Below, piece after piece: positions 17,699-25,919 of a stretch of 64,000 bases of DNA. This DNA comes from Rhizobium sp. FKY42 (GTDB lineage: Bacteria > Pseudomonadota > Alphaproteobacteria > Rhizobiales > Rhizobiaceae). Both the position numbers and the translations under genes were made by a program. Positions within the stretch are counted from its first letter, which is position 1. Every line of letters starts with the position of its first letter. Below the pieces are notes generated by a model. The model did not search any database. It saw nothing but the letters and a program-made list of their open reading frames with translations, and was not told the DNA's origin. The stretch is taken from assembly GCF_005222835.1 (NCBI RefSeq), contig NZ_STGA01000059.1:92563-156562 (forward strand), in the 5' to 3' direction.

Positions 17699-19520
17699 CT
17701 TTAATCCATCGCTCAAATGGCGACAGGCCGCGCTTCAGCTTGAGGCACGGCTGCGGGACCTCCTCGGTCAGGCGCCAGAGCGGCTGGATGGTCACACAAT
17801 TTCGACCTCCTATCCCAAACGGAATTGGGTCGCCGCCTGGAGGGTGCCCATCGTGTTTAGCGACGACAAGACACGGCGTATCGATGTTGTTGCGACCCAA
17901 GCCTTTCCAAGGATTCCCGTTCGGACCGCATTGGTCGATCATCCCGAGACCTTAATCTGGCCGCATGTTGAGGGTGACGGGATACTTTGCTTGCTGCCGA
18001 ACATGTCCGAGATTGATCCCGATGACCCAACGGCAGTCGCCGAAAATCTCCTGATCCGCTCAGTTCGGTTGATCGAGGAGTTGTTGCAGGGCGATATCGT
18101 TGAACGGGATTTCAAGGAAGAGTTTCTGACCTACTGGGCCTATAAGACCCATTTCGATGGCAGTCGACTGTTCAGCCTGATCCGCCCAGCACCGCCATCG
18201 CGCTCCGTCTGCGTTTGGAAAGGTGAGGGCATCACTGTCGTTGGCGAAAACGAGGAGGCGCTCCTGGCATGGGTTGCGCGGCGGTACGGTGAAAGCACAA
18301 CGGGCAAAATTACGCAGGGCACGTTCCTCTGGATGGAAACCCCACCGCTTCCCGCACAGTACCCGGACACGGCGGCCGACCTCTATTCGCTGGCGGCAGA
18401 ATTAGGACCGGATTCCGTTGAGGCGCTCGAGGATGCAGCCCGGCAAATACCTGAAGAGATTGTCACCGTCATTGGCGCCGAAGGCCGTGGCGGCGCTGGC
18501 CTTGTTGCGGTCCGGGCATTGAATCCGAAGTTTGCGCAGAGTCGGCCATCACCGATTGCCGAGCCAGTGACGAAAGGGTTTCGGGCCGGCAAGGCACCGC
18601 CAGTATTGATCAGTCAGCGATTTTTCGGGAGGACACCCGTCGTGAGATCGTCAGTGCAGCGCGCGGATGCGGCCTGGATACACGGACGAGGGCAGGATCC
18701 CCGAACTGAGAGACTTCTATCTTCCACCGTCGTGGTCATCGGTTGCGGTTCGGTCGGGGCGCCCGTCGCCTGCTCACTGGCGCAAGCTGGGGTCGGCCAT
18801 CTCGTTCTTGTGGATCTCGACGAGTTAAGCTGGCCGAATGTCGGCCGCCATCCTCTGGGGGCGAGGGCGATCGGCAAGAACAAGGCGATTGCACTGGCTG
18901 AGGGCTTGCAGATGGATTACCCCCATCTTCTTATTGAAAGCCGGTCAATCAGCATGACCGCTCTCCTTCAGCTCGACACCGAATTGCTCTCCGAGGCCGA
19001 TCTTATCATCTCGGCGACGGGCAGTTGGGCGGCGGAGCATGCTTTGAACGACTGGCATATTGAGCAAGGCAGGAAAAAGCCAGTCCTCTATTGCTGGACT
19101 GAGGCGCACGCTTGCGCAGGGCATGCCGTTGCAATAGCCGAACATGGCGGATGCTTGCAATGCCATCTTGGGCGTACCGGTACCCCAGATTTCAAAGTGG
19201 TGGATTGGCCAGATGGTCTTGGTCAAAATAGGGAGGAGCCAGCGTGCGGTGCGCATTTCCAGCCTTACGGCCCAGTGGAGCTTTCGTTCGTGAACGCGAT
19301 GGCCAGCGACATGGCGCTCGACTGCTTGCTTGACGCGCCGACTACCTCCTCCCATCGAATCTTTGCTGCTTCGCAAAAGCGCATTGGGATGCTGGGTGGG
19401 GCCTACAGCGCTGAGTGGCGTTCCGAGTTCGGAACAAAAGATGGGGATGGTAGGATAGTCGATCGTAACTGGAGCGGACCCGGTTGCGCCGGTTGCCGCC
19501 GGCCGCCCCCTGATAAATAA
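17691..19520 (+). CDS. cap2: CBASS ancillary Cap2, E2-E1 ubiquitin-transfer-like fusion
   Basis: A 609-residue fusion. An E2-like N-terminal domain carries the candidate catalytic cysteine in GDGILCLLPN (Cys100). It is followed by a linker and a ThiF/E1 adenylation domain with VVVIGCGSVGAPVACSLAQ (GCGSVG at ~351-356) and VLVDLDELSWPNVGRH. PACGAHF (Cys~519) is a candidate E1 transfer cysteine; CLQC and CAGC pairs may bind zinc. Cap2 activates and conjugates the CD-NTase C-terminus to targets, priming the synthase. The start at 17691 overlaps dncV. No JAB-peptidase Cap3 gene follows, which is unusual for a full-length Cap2. Confidence 0.9.
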   Translation: MHDFNPSLKWRQAALQLEARLRDLLGQAPERLDGHTISTSYPKRNWVAAWRVPIVFSDDKTRRIDVVATQAFPRIPVRTALVDHPETLIWPHVEGDGILCLLPNMSEIDPDDPTAVAENLLIRSVRLIEELLQGDIVERDFKEEFLTYWAYKTHFDGSRLFSLIRPAPPSRSVCVWKGEGITVVGENEEALLAWVARRYGESTTGKITQGTFLWMETPPLPAQYPDTAADLYSLAAELGPDSVEALEDAARQIPEEIVTVIGAEGRGGAGLVAVRALNPKFAQSRPSPIAEPVTKGFRAGKAPPVLISQRFFGRTPVVRSSVQRADAAWIHGRGQDPRTERLLSSTVVVIGCGSVGAPVACSLAQAGVGHLVLVDLDELSWPNVGRHPLGARAIGKNKAIALAEGLQMDYPHLLIESRSISMTALLQLDTELLSEADLIISATGSWAAEHALNDWHIEQGRKKPVLYCWTEAHACAGHAVAIAEHGGCLQCHLGRTGTPDFKVVDWPDGLGQNREEPACGAHFQPYGPVELSFVNAMASDMALDCLLDAPTTSSHRIFAASQKRIGMLGGAYSAEWRSEFGTKDGDGRIVDRNWSGPGCAGCRRPPPDK

Positions 19521-19637
19521 TAATGACGTCCAGAACGTTGAGCCTCGGGCTGATTGTTCTCTGGGAGATAACGGAAGTTTAGGCGTGGGCACGCTGCGGA
19601 AGCAATGAACGCCTCCTTATTATGTGAGAGCCAGGAA

Positions 19638-20092
19638 ATGGCAGATCGCATTGTACATACCGGCCGGGGCAAGTGGTCTTCGCCAGGAATTCCACACAAA
19701 GGTTGGACTTGCGTAGGCATCGATGATCTGGAAGCGCGGTCGCAGGAATGCGAAATGTGCGAAAGCGCTGATGTGCGCTATGTTCACTACATGGAGCATC
19801 CGGACTATCCGGAGACACTTGCTGTGGGCTGCGTCTGTGCAGAGCATATGGAGGATGACTACGTTAGGCCGAAGCAACGGGAGACGGGAATGCGTCTGAT
19901 TGCCCGCCGGCGCAAATCCTGGGCGGGGAAGACGTGGCGTGTTTCGCAACTCGGCAATCATTTCCTCAATACAGAAGGCTTCAATCTTACCGTCTTTGAA
20001 CGGGCCGAAGGGTTCGGGATCGCTGTCGCGCGTCGCGGAACGGAGAGACATCAGACTGGTAGGAAGAGTTATCCGACGCGGGAGGAGGCGAA
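19638..20092 (+). pseudogene. Small Cys-rich hypothetical protein, 5' part, cut by IS30
   Basis: This is the N-terminal ~152 codons of a small cytosolic protein (MADRIVHTGRGKWSS start) with CEMC and CVCAEH cysteine/histidine pairs, suggestive of a zinc site. The frame SYPTREEAK is interrupted at ~20092 by the IS30 left end and then reads into the element to a stop at 20186. The lost 3' end is recognisable after the element at 21213-21261. ATG 19638 is chosen; ATG 19605 is possible. I recall similar proteins as widespread in rhizobia without known function. It sits where cap3 would be but has no JAB motif. Confidence 0.65.
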
Positions 20093-21212
20093 GGTGGGTT
20101 CAAGGATGAAGTGCGACTTGCGAATGATACCAATGGGTTGTCACTCGCAAGGAGAATGCAATGGAACGCACCTACTCCCACATTGACCTCGATGAACGTC
20201 GCAAGATTGCTCGCTGGAGAACGGCTGGCCTAAGTGTCGAGGTGATTGCCGAGAAGCTTGGTCGACATCGCTCGACGATCTTTCGAGAGATCAAGCGCAA
20301 CCTGTTCGTCGACAAGGTCGTATCTGATCTCAGTGGCTACTACTGCGTGACCGCGCACAGCATGGCTTGCGAAAGACGCACCAAGCTGCGGAAGTTGGTG
20401 CGCTTCTCAAATGTCCGGCAGTCCGTTATCGACCGGATCATGCATGGTTGGTCACCCCAGCAGATCGCTGGCCGGATGCGTCTGGAACAGCACCCGATCT
20501 CGGTCAGTCACGAAACGATCTACAAGTTCGCCTACTCGGCCGACGGACACGCAATCAAGCTTTGGCGTCACCTGCCAGAGCATCGCGCTCGACGACGCCC
20601 ACGACATGCAAGACGCAAGCACGGGCAGAGGTTTAGCCCTGAACTGAACATCCTGCGGCGCCCGGATGCTGTTGCTGATCGCAAGCAGTTTGGTCACTGG
20701 GAATGTGACCTGATCCAGTTCCGGAAGAAGTTTGGGAAAGCCAATGTGACCTCGCTTGTCGAACGAGTCAGCCGGTTCGCAATATTCCTGCGCCACAATG
20801 ATCGGCAATCTCGGCCCGTTATGGACGGTCTTGTGCAAGCGCTCCAGGCGCTGCCCCACCTCGCCCGCCGCTCGATCACGTTCGACCGCGGCACTGAGTT
20901 TACAGACTGGCCTTATCTGCAAGCCAGCATTGGCACGCAGACTTGGTTCTGCGACCCGCAATCGCCTTGGCAGAAAGGCACGGTCGAAAACACCAACAGG
21001 CGAGCGCGAAAATGGCTTTCGAGAGAGGTCGATCCCTTATCCGTAAGCGACGCGGATCTTGTCGCGATCTGCAATCAGCTCAATGAGACGCCTCGTAAAT
21101 GCCTGGGATACAGGACACCGGCAGAAGTCTTCCGCAAGAAGCTGCTCGCACAGCTGAGGCATACCAGATAGCTTCGCCCTGCCCGCGAGTCGCGCTTCAC
21201 CATGAACTCACA
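20093..21212. mobile_element. IS30-family insertion sequence
   Basis: The transposase gene is flanked by imperfect inverted repeats: left TGGGTTCAAGGATGAAGTGC from 20095, right TGAGTTCATGGTGAAGCGCG on the minus strand from 21210. A 3-bp duplication GAA at 20090-20092 and 21213-21215 is consistent with the join of the interrupted gene. Boundaries may be off by a few bases. Confidence 0.75.
20161..21171 (+). CDS. IS30-family transposase
   Basis: A 336-residue transposase with an N-terminal HTH (LSVEVIAEKLGRHRSTIFRE, residues ~23-42) and an rve-type DDE domain: WECDLIQFRKKFGK (first Asp), ITFDRGTEFTDW (second Asp) and WQKGTVENTNRRARKWL (Glu). MERTYSHIDLDERRKIARW at the start is the usual IS30 opening. 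GGAG lies upstream of the ATG. Intact and of normal length. Confidence 0.93.
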   Translation: MERTYSHIDLDERRKIARWRTAGLSVEVIAEKLGRHRSTIFREIKRNLFVDKVVSDLSGYYCVTAHSMACERRTKLRKLVRFSNVRQSVIDRIMHGWSPQQIAGRMRLEQHPISVSHETIYKFAYSADGHAIKLWRHLPEHRARRRPRHARRKHGQRFSPELNILRRPDAVADRKQFGHWECDLIQFRKKFGKANVTSLVERVSRFAIFLRHNDRQSRPVMDGLVQALQALPHLARRSITFDRGTEFTDWPYLQASIGTQTWFCDPQSPWQKGTVENTNRRARKWLSREVDPLSVSDADLVAICNQLNETPRKCLGYRTPAEVFRKKLLAQLRHTR

Positions 21213-21261
21213 GAAAGCCGCCGCACTAAGCGCGCTCTTATGGGCGAAAACGCATCTGTGA
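21213..21261 (+). pseudogene. 3' end of the IS30-interrupted hypothetical gene
   Basis: Immediately after the element, codons from 21214 read KAAALSALLWAKTHL followed by TGA. Joined to the EEAK end at 20092 with one copy of the GAA duplication, this gives a continuous, plausible C-terminus. The reconstruction identifies both the insertion point and the original stop codon. Confidence 0.6.
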
Positions 21262-21270
21262 GCTGCCGTC

Positions 21271-21864
21271 TCATCGAAGCACTGATGTAATCGACGCGAA
21301 GCTCGATTGCGCCGGTGCTCCCGCGAGATAGATATCACGCAGATCCGTGTCACGGCTGCGAGCGAGCATGTCTGCGTGCTCAACTTCCTTCCAACGGGCG
21401 ACGTGAGCGGTGGAAGGATTCCTGAGCATCTGATCGATAACGGCCATTGAAGCGGGTGGTCGCGAGAGATGATAGCTATATTCTGCCGCACCCGGCCGTA
21501 TCGCCTCGTCGAGGATGATAACAGCGCCCGGCGGAGTAACGTCGGGGCGGTCCACAACATGGAGACCAATATCGATCTTCATGCCGTCGAATTCGAGCCA
21601 GGCATGTGAGATCATAATGTCGTCGGTGCCATCGTTGACGTACCCAACAATGGTTTTGCTAGCTATCCCATGCGCCTCCGCGAGATATTTCTCAAGTGTC
21701 ATGGTGATCTGATAGCAAGCGCCAGTAAAATGGTTCGGCAGGATAAACCGATCGAAGAGATTAACCGCTGATTCCGCGACGATGCGATGTTGGCCACCGT
21801 GGCGATCCAGCAGACGTTGCCTTGATCTCTCGTAGATTTGCCTTCGACTTCTTGCCTCGCCCAT
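21271..21864 (-). CDS. Transglutaminase-like (Cys-His-Asp) fold protein, function unknown
   Basis: A 197-residue protein from the ATG at 21864, six bases after GGAGG; the frame continues to 21906. The sequence contains, in order, HFTGACYQITMTLEKYL (Cys), ISHAWLEFDG (His) and MKIDIGLHVVD (Asp). This spacing resembles the catalytic triad of transglutaminase/papain-like bacterial peptidases or amidases. No signal peptide, so it would act in the cytosol. It is divergent from the radical SAM operon (139-base gap) and convergent with the IS30-interrupted gene. The fold call is pattern recognition only. Confidence 0.55.
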   Translation of the reverse strand: MGEARSRRQIYERSRQRLLDRHGGQHRIVAESAVNLFDRFILPNHFTGACYQITMTLEKYLAEAHGIASKTIVGYVNDGTDDIMISHAWLEFDGMKIDIGLHVVDRPDVTPPGAVIILDEAIRPGAAEYSYHLSRPPASMAVIDQMLRNPSTAHVARWKEVEHADMLARSRDTDLRDIYLAGAPAQSSFASITSVLR

Positions 21865-22002
21865 GACTGTCCTCCAATGTCGAGCGTTCTTAAATGCACA
21901 GACCAACGAAATATGCTCGATGAACTATCGCAAAGATTGAAAGCCCGGTTAATAACCTCGCTCGCCATCCTTGTATTTTCTCTCCTTCTCGTCCACTGTT
22001 AG

Positions 22003-23160
22003 ATGGTGGTCGGGGAGGGGATTTTGGCTGAAGTTGATTTCATGCGTGCAAAGTCGGTTCGTCGCGCACCCGACGATCTCCCGACCAGCCTCCGCAATTA
22101 CATAGACTATCGAAAATCAGGACTGAGCCTCAACCATATCGTTGGGTGCCCATTGGACTGCGGCTACTGCGTGCGCCACTTGTTCGACAACTTTTCGATG
22201 AAACGGCCCCACCTCATTGTTGATGACGAAATCGCAGTGCAGAACCTGGTCGGCCATTGGGCGTTCCGAGTTGGCGTAACACCCATCCAGATTTTCAACC
22301 GAGCGACCGACCCGTTTCTTCCCGGAGTGAAGAAGCATCTGTTTAAGACGCTCGAAGCTCTTGACAGGCGAGGATTGAGCAATCCCGTGCTGGTGATCAC
22401 GCGTTGGCGAATCGAGCCATCCGATGTACAACGTCTCGAAGCGCTGAAAAATCTTCAGCTGACCATCCTGGTTACTTGGTCAGGGATCGATGATGAACGG
22501 GTCGAACCGGTATCTTCGGCGATTGCCGCCGAGAGCCTGGGGGTGTTGGCCAAGTCCGCCTCTCGCGTAAAGAAGATACTCTACTGGCGTCCGATCATCT
22601 CCGGTTTGAACGATACGGTTGGACACTTTCGATCCGCCCGCCAGCTTTCGGATTTGGCAGACGCGACAGTCTTTACGGGCCTATTTTACCGGGACGAAAT
22701 TCGTGCCTTTTTTCGGGAAGTCGGAGTCCCCGACCTTTACGCGGCCGTAGCAAGGCGCAAGATCCTTCCGAGGGAAACTGAACGTCGGATCCTAGCCCAT
22801 TTTGAAGGCAAGCCGATCTTCCGCAAAACCTCGTGTGGTGTCGCTTTCGCCCATGGTGTTCCCGACTTCAATGGCCATTTCGGTATAAGCGAAATCTGCG
22901 ACATCTGTCCGAAAGCCCAGCGCAAGATCTGCGGCGAACATCACCATACGCCTGACTTGGTAACCGTGAAAGAGCTCGCGCGGATGGTATCACTGGCGTG
23001 CGTTGACGAAATCGAGATTTCGGATCGCCGCATCGAAGTCAGTGGCAGCTCCGAGGCCCAGCGCTATTTCATGCAACATTCATTGAACTTTCAGGTCCAC
23101 GACCGGGAGCAGCCCCACAGGCTTAATCGGCACGGCCGAGCGGAGGTTGGATGGGAATGA
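22003..23160 (+). CDS. Radical SAM-family protein with extra C-terminal cysteines
   Basis: A 385-residue protein. The radical SAM cluster motif C-x3-C-x2-C is at residues 49, 53 and 56 (CPLDCGYC); a second cysteine group, CDICPKAQRKIC, lies near residue 305 and could bind another Fe-S cluster. The central region fits a TIM-barrel (QIFNRATDPFLPG, VLVITRWRIEP). The substrate is unknown; spore-photoproduct-lyase-like or nucleotide/protein-modifying roles are possible. The start is uncertain: ATG 22003, TTG 22024 (with GGGGAGGGG just upstream) or ATG 22042. It is the first gene of a four-gene operon and overlaps the exonuclease gene. Confidence 0.75.
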   Translation: MVVGEGILAEVDFMRAKSVRRAPDDLPTSLRNYIDYRKSGLSLNHIVGCPLDCGYCVRHLFDNFSMKRPHLIVDDEIAVQNLVGHWAFRVGVTPIQIFNRATDPFLPGVKKHLFKTLEALDRRGLSNPVLVITRWRIEPSDVQRLEALKNLQLTILVTWSGIDDERVEPVSSAIAAESLGVLAKSASRVKKILYWRPIISGLNDTVGHFRSARQLSDLADATVFTGLFYRDEIRAFFREVGVPDLYAAVARRKILPRETERRILAHFEGKPIFRKTSCGVAFAHGVPDFNGHFGISEICDICPKAQRKICGEHHHTPDLVTVKELARMVSLACVDEIEISDRRIEVSGSSEAQRYFMQHSLNFQVHDREQPHRLNRHGRAEVGWE

Positions 23161-23741
23161 TTTGGGAAAAGGCCTGGGTGGTCGATGTGGAGGGCAACGG
23201 CGCGACGCCTCCCGAGATTGTCGAGATTGCTCTGTTAGAGCTTGTTGATCTGCGGCCAAGTGGCCGCTCGTTCCATTGGCTGGTCAAGCCAGATCAACCT
23301 ATCAGCGCTGCTGTGACTAGGATACACGGTCTCACAGACGAAGATGTCGAAGGTGCTCCGGATATCGACGATATCGTCGAAGACATCGTCAGGTGGACCG
23401 ACCGAAGTGCAATTATCGGCCACAACGTGCGTGTTGAGCTCGACGTCATTGGACGTTCAATTCCAGAATGGAAACCGTCAGCAGCAATTGATACTTTGAA
23501 GCTCGCTCGGGCTCTCCGGCCCGGCCTCGCTTCCTATAGTTTAGAGAAGCTCGGCTCCGCGTTGGGCCTGACCGCCGAGGCGGAGCGTCAAACAGGGCTG
23601 AAGCACCACTCAGCCCAGTTCGATGTCGCACTGACGGCACTTCTGTTTGCTTCGTTGCTCGATCCGCTGGATCGAGAAGAGCGCGATTTTCGCGCTCGTG
23701 AGGCCGATATTCTTTTCAAGGCGCAGGAGAGTTTTCTATGA
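23151..23741 (+). CDS. 3'-5' exonuclease, DEDDh (DnaQ-like) fold
   Basis: A 196-residue protein with the three Exo motifs: VVDVEGNG (Asp12, Glu14), IGHNVRVELDVI (His91, Asp98) and HHSAQFDVALT (His153, Asp158). IHGLTDEDV near residue 58 is the DnaQ/RNase T-like linker. It probably removes 3' nucleotides from DNA or RNA. The start overlaps the radical SAM gene by 10 bases (ATG 23157 would give a 4-base ATGA overlap), and its stop overlaps the ATPase gene by four, so expression is coupled. Confidence 0.85.
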   Translation: MGMIWEKAWVVDVEGNGATPPEIVEIALLELVDLRPSGRSFHWLVKPDQPISAAVTRIHGLTDEDVEGAPDIDDIVEDIVRWTDRSAIIGHNVRVELDVIGRSIPEWKPSAAIDTLKLARALRPGLASYSLEKLGSALGLTAEAERQTGLKHHSAQFDVALTALLFASLLDPLDREERDFRAREADILFKAQESFL

Positions 23742-24322
23742 GCGTAAGGAAAGTGAAAGTCGGCATCGCCGGTACGCATTCTACCGGAAAATCAACCTTT
23801 CTCGAGCAATTACATACTCTTCTTTCTGCGGAAGGAGTTCGGATCGGTAGGGTGGGCGATTTGGCAACAGCCGCTCGAGGCCGAGGTTTCCCTATTCTAA
23901 CGGACCACAATTTCGAAAGCACCCTTTGGATCATGGCAGAGGGCATGAGGCAGGAGGTCGAAGCCGCCTTGTCCAGCGAAGCTATTCTTGTCGACCGGCC
24001 GGTTTTTGACGCCCTTGGTTATCTCCACGCGGCTCTCGAAATCTCAGGGCGTTCGTTGCCGGACCGGCAGCTCGAGGAACTCCGCTCGATCGCCATCGCT
24101 CACGCCGGCGACTACGACGTGCTTGTCATGACGTTGCTTGATCCAGCAATTATTCTTGGCGAGGGGCGCGACAAAAACCAGGAATTTCGGAGTGCAGCCG
24201 GTAACAAGATCCGTGCGATCGCTGAGGAAGCGGCCCTGAAACCTATCATCCTAACCTCTAGCAATGGTGACGAAGTGTTGGATCAGGTCTTGGCGAGTGT
24301 TCGGAGGCACTTGGCAAAATAG
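23738..24322 (+). CDS. P-loop ATPase, nucleoside/nucleotide-kinase-like (AAA_28 type)
   Basis: A 194-residue P-loop protein. Walker A GTHSTGKST is at residues 12-20 and AILVDRPVFDALGYLHA near residue 85 resembles the acidic DRP/DRx motif of nucleoside and NadR-type kinases; LVMTLLDP follows near 128. It is a small kinase-like NTPase rather than a AAA+ ring protein. Its place between an exonuclease and an HD phosphohydrolase suggests processing of released nucleotides. ATGA overlap with the exonuclease gene. Confidence 0.75.
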   Translation: MSVRKVKVGIAGTHSTGKSTFLEQLHTLLSAEGVRIGRVGDLATAARGRGFPILTDHNFESTLWIMAEGMRQEVEAALSSEAILVDRPVFDALGYLHAALEISGRSLPDRQLEELRSIAIAHAGDYDVLVMTLLDPAIILGEGRDKNQEFRSAAGNKIRAIAEEAALKPIILTSSNGDEVLDQVLASVRRHLAK

Positions 24323-24381
24323 GCGAGGGGAGCGCGCCCGCGCCACGTACGGATTTTTTGGAAACACAATGGTGGGGAAAC

Positions 24382-25842
24382 ATGCAGGAGCTTTTGAATA
24401 AGGTCATCAAGGATCCGATCCACGGGTTCATCGATTTCAACGGAGCGCGCGAGAACGAACTCAAGGATTTGCTCTCCGATCCCTTTTTCCAGCGCCTGCG
24501 CCGCGTGAAGCAACTCGGCTTCTCCGACTACGTCTTCCCCTCGGCCGCCCATTCCCGCTTCGCCCATTCTCTCGGCGTCTACAAGATCGCCAAGCGAATG
24601 CTAACGATTATCGAGCCCGAAGGATCAAGCGGGAATTGGTCGCAAAAGGCCGAGGCATGCCTCGCGGCCGCGCTCCTGCACGACGTGGGCCATGGTATGT
24701 TCAGCCACGCCTTCGAGAAAGCGATGGAATTCTTCCTTGCACGCAATAAGCTCGAGGATGAAAAACGAGAAAGTCTCGAAGACGCCGTCGACCATGAAAA
24801 GGTCAGCCGAAAAATCATTACCGACTCTACAATCGGCAAGGCACTGACCAATTTCGGCGGCACGGAATTCCCCGTGATGGTCCGCGACATCATCAAGAAA
24901 GCGGACAAAAACTGCATATACACTTCCGTCGTTTCCAGTCAGCTGGATGCTGACCGGCTCGACTATGCCAAACGCGACGCCTATTTCGCCGGCGTGTCCT
25001 CCGGAGGCATCGATCTGGATTGGTTACTGCGAAATCTCAGGGTGGGAGAAAACGGCGATGCGCGATTCCTTTATGTCGACAGCAAAGCCTACATCTCGCT
25101 CGAACAGTTCACGGTGACGCTCTTCCAGCTCTATCCCACTATATATCTTCACAAGAAGACCCGCGGGCTCGAGTTCATGTTCGCCCTGCTTCTGAGCAGG
25201 GTTTTCGAGCTTATTGCAGCAGATGATGTGTCTGCTACCGGCCTTTCGGATACTCACCCATTCGTTCGATTTTTCCGCGACCCAAGCAATCTCGACCACG
25301 CGCGCCTGCTGGACGACACGCTCTTTTGGGGATCGCTCCATCAACTTCGAGAGGCAAGTGACGCCTCCGTCAGCGATATCGCTACGCGGCTCTCCGATCG
25401 CAGAATCCTACCGATGATCGATATCTGGAAAGTCACTGATGAAGTTCTCGCCTTGAAATCCAACATCGTCGAGCTCACCGCGAAAGCCCGCGTCGAGCGG
25501 ATCGAAGCAATATGCAAGGCTGTTGCTGCAAGACTCCAGGAGGAAACCTCAATTTGGAGCGACGGCTGCTACTATGACACCTACAATCGTCCCATCTATA
25601 ATCCGATGGGTGTCGTAGGTGGAAATCCTCAGCAGATAAATGTCAGTGTTGGCGGGCAGATCCTGGACATCGCGTCCATTTCTCCCGTTGTAGCAAGCGC
25701 CGCGTCGTTCAACATCCATCGTATCTATTACGATGATCGAAAGGTCCAGAAAGAAGATGATTTGAAGAGATTCATCCGCGAGACGGTCGAAACGGAACTG
25801 GTCCGCGTGAAAGACCAGACGCCCGCTGCGGTAGGTTCCTGA
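24382..25842 (+). CDS. HD-domain phosphohydrolase (SAMHD1/dNTPase-like)
   Basis: A 486-residue HD protein from the ATG at 24382 (GGGG upstream; the frame runs back to 24358). It begins VIKDPIHGFIDF and has DPFFQRLRRVKQLG, HSRFAHSLGVY (His62), LLHDVGHGMFSHAFE (His100-Asp101) and QLDADRLDYAKRDAYF (Asp189), the metal-binding HD set in the SAMHD1-like arrangement. Members include dNTP triphosphohydrolases and other phosphohydrolases. It is the last gene of the operon, 59 bases after the ATPase. dNTP depletion or nucleotide-signal hydrolysis are possible roles; substrate not shown. Confidence 0.87.
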   Translation: MQELLNKVIKDPIHGFIDFNGARENELKDLLSDPFFQRLRRVKQLGFSDYVFPSAAHSRFAHSLGVYKIAKRMLTIIEPEGSSGNWSQKAEACLAAALLHDVGHGMFSHAFEKAMEFFLARNKLEDEKRESLEDAVDHEKVSRKIITDSTIGKALTNFGGTEFPVMVRDIIKKADKNCIYTSVVSSQLDADRLDYAKRDAYFAGVSSGGIDLDWLLRNLRVGENGDARFLYVDSKAYISLEQFTVTLFQLYPTIYLHKKTRGLEFMFALLLSRVFELIAADDVSATGLSDTHPFVRFFRDPSNLDHARLLDDTLFWGSLHQLREASDASVSDIATRLSDRRILPMIDIWKVTDEVLALKSNIVELTAKARVERIEAICKAVAARLQEETSIWSDGCYYDTYNRPIYNPMGVVGGNPQQINVSVGGQILDIASISPVVASAASFNIHRIYYDDRKVQKEDDLKRFIRETVETELVRVKDQTPAAVGS

Positions 25843-25919
25843 ACAGTCGGTCGTTAACGACGTGTGGCGCGTTGAATTCGCGTGGCATTTTTCTTGTCTT
25901 GCCCGGATTAGACTCTGCT

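Noticed and set aside
19521..20186. Cap3 (JAB deubiquitinase-like) expected after cap2
   Set aside because: The gene present has CxxC-type pairs and no H-x-H...D JAB motif, so it was not called Cap3.
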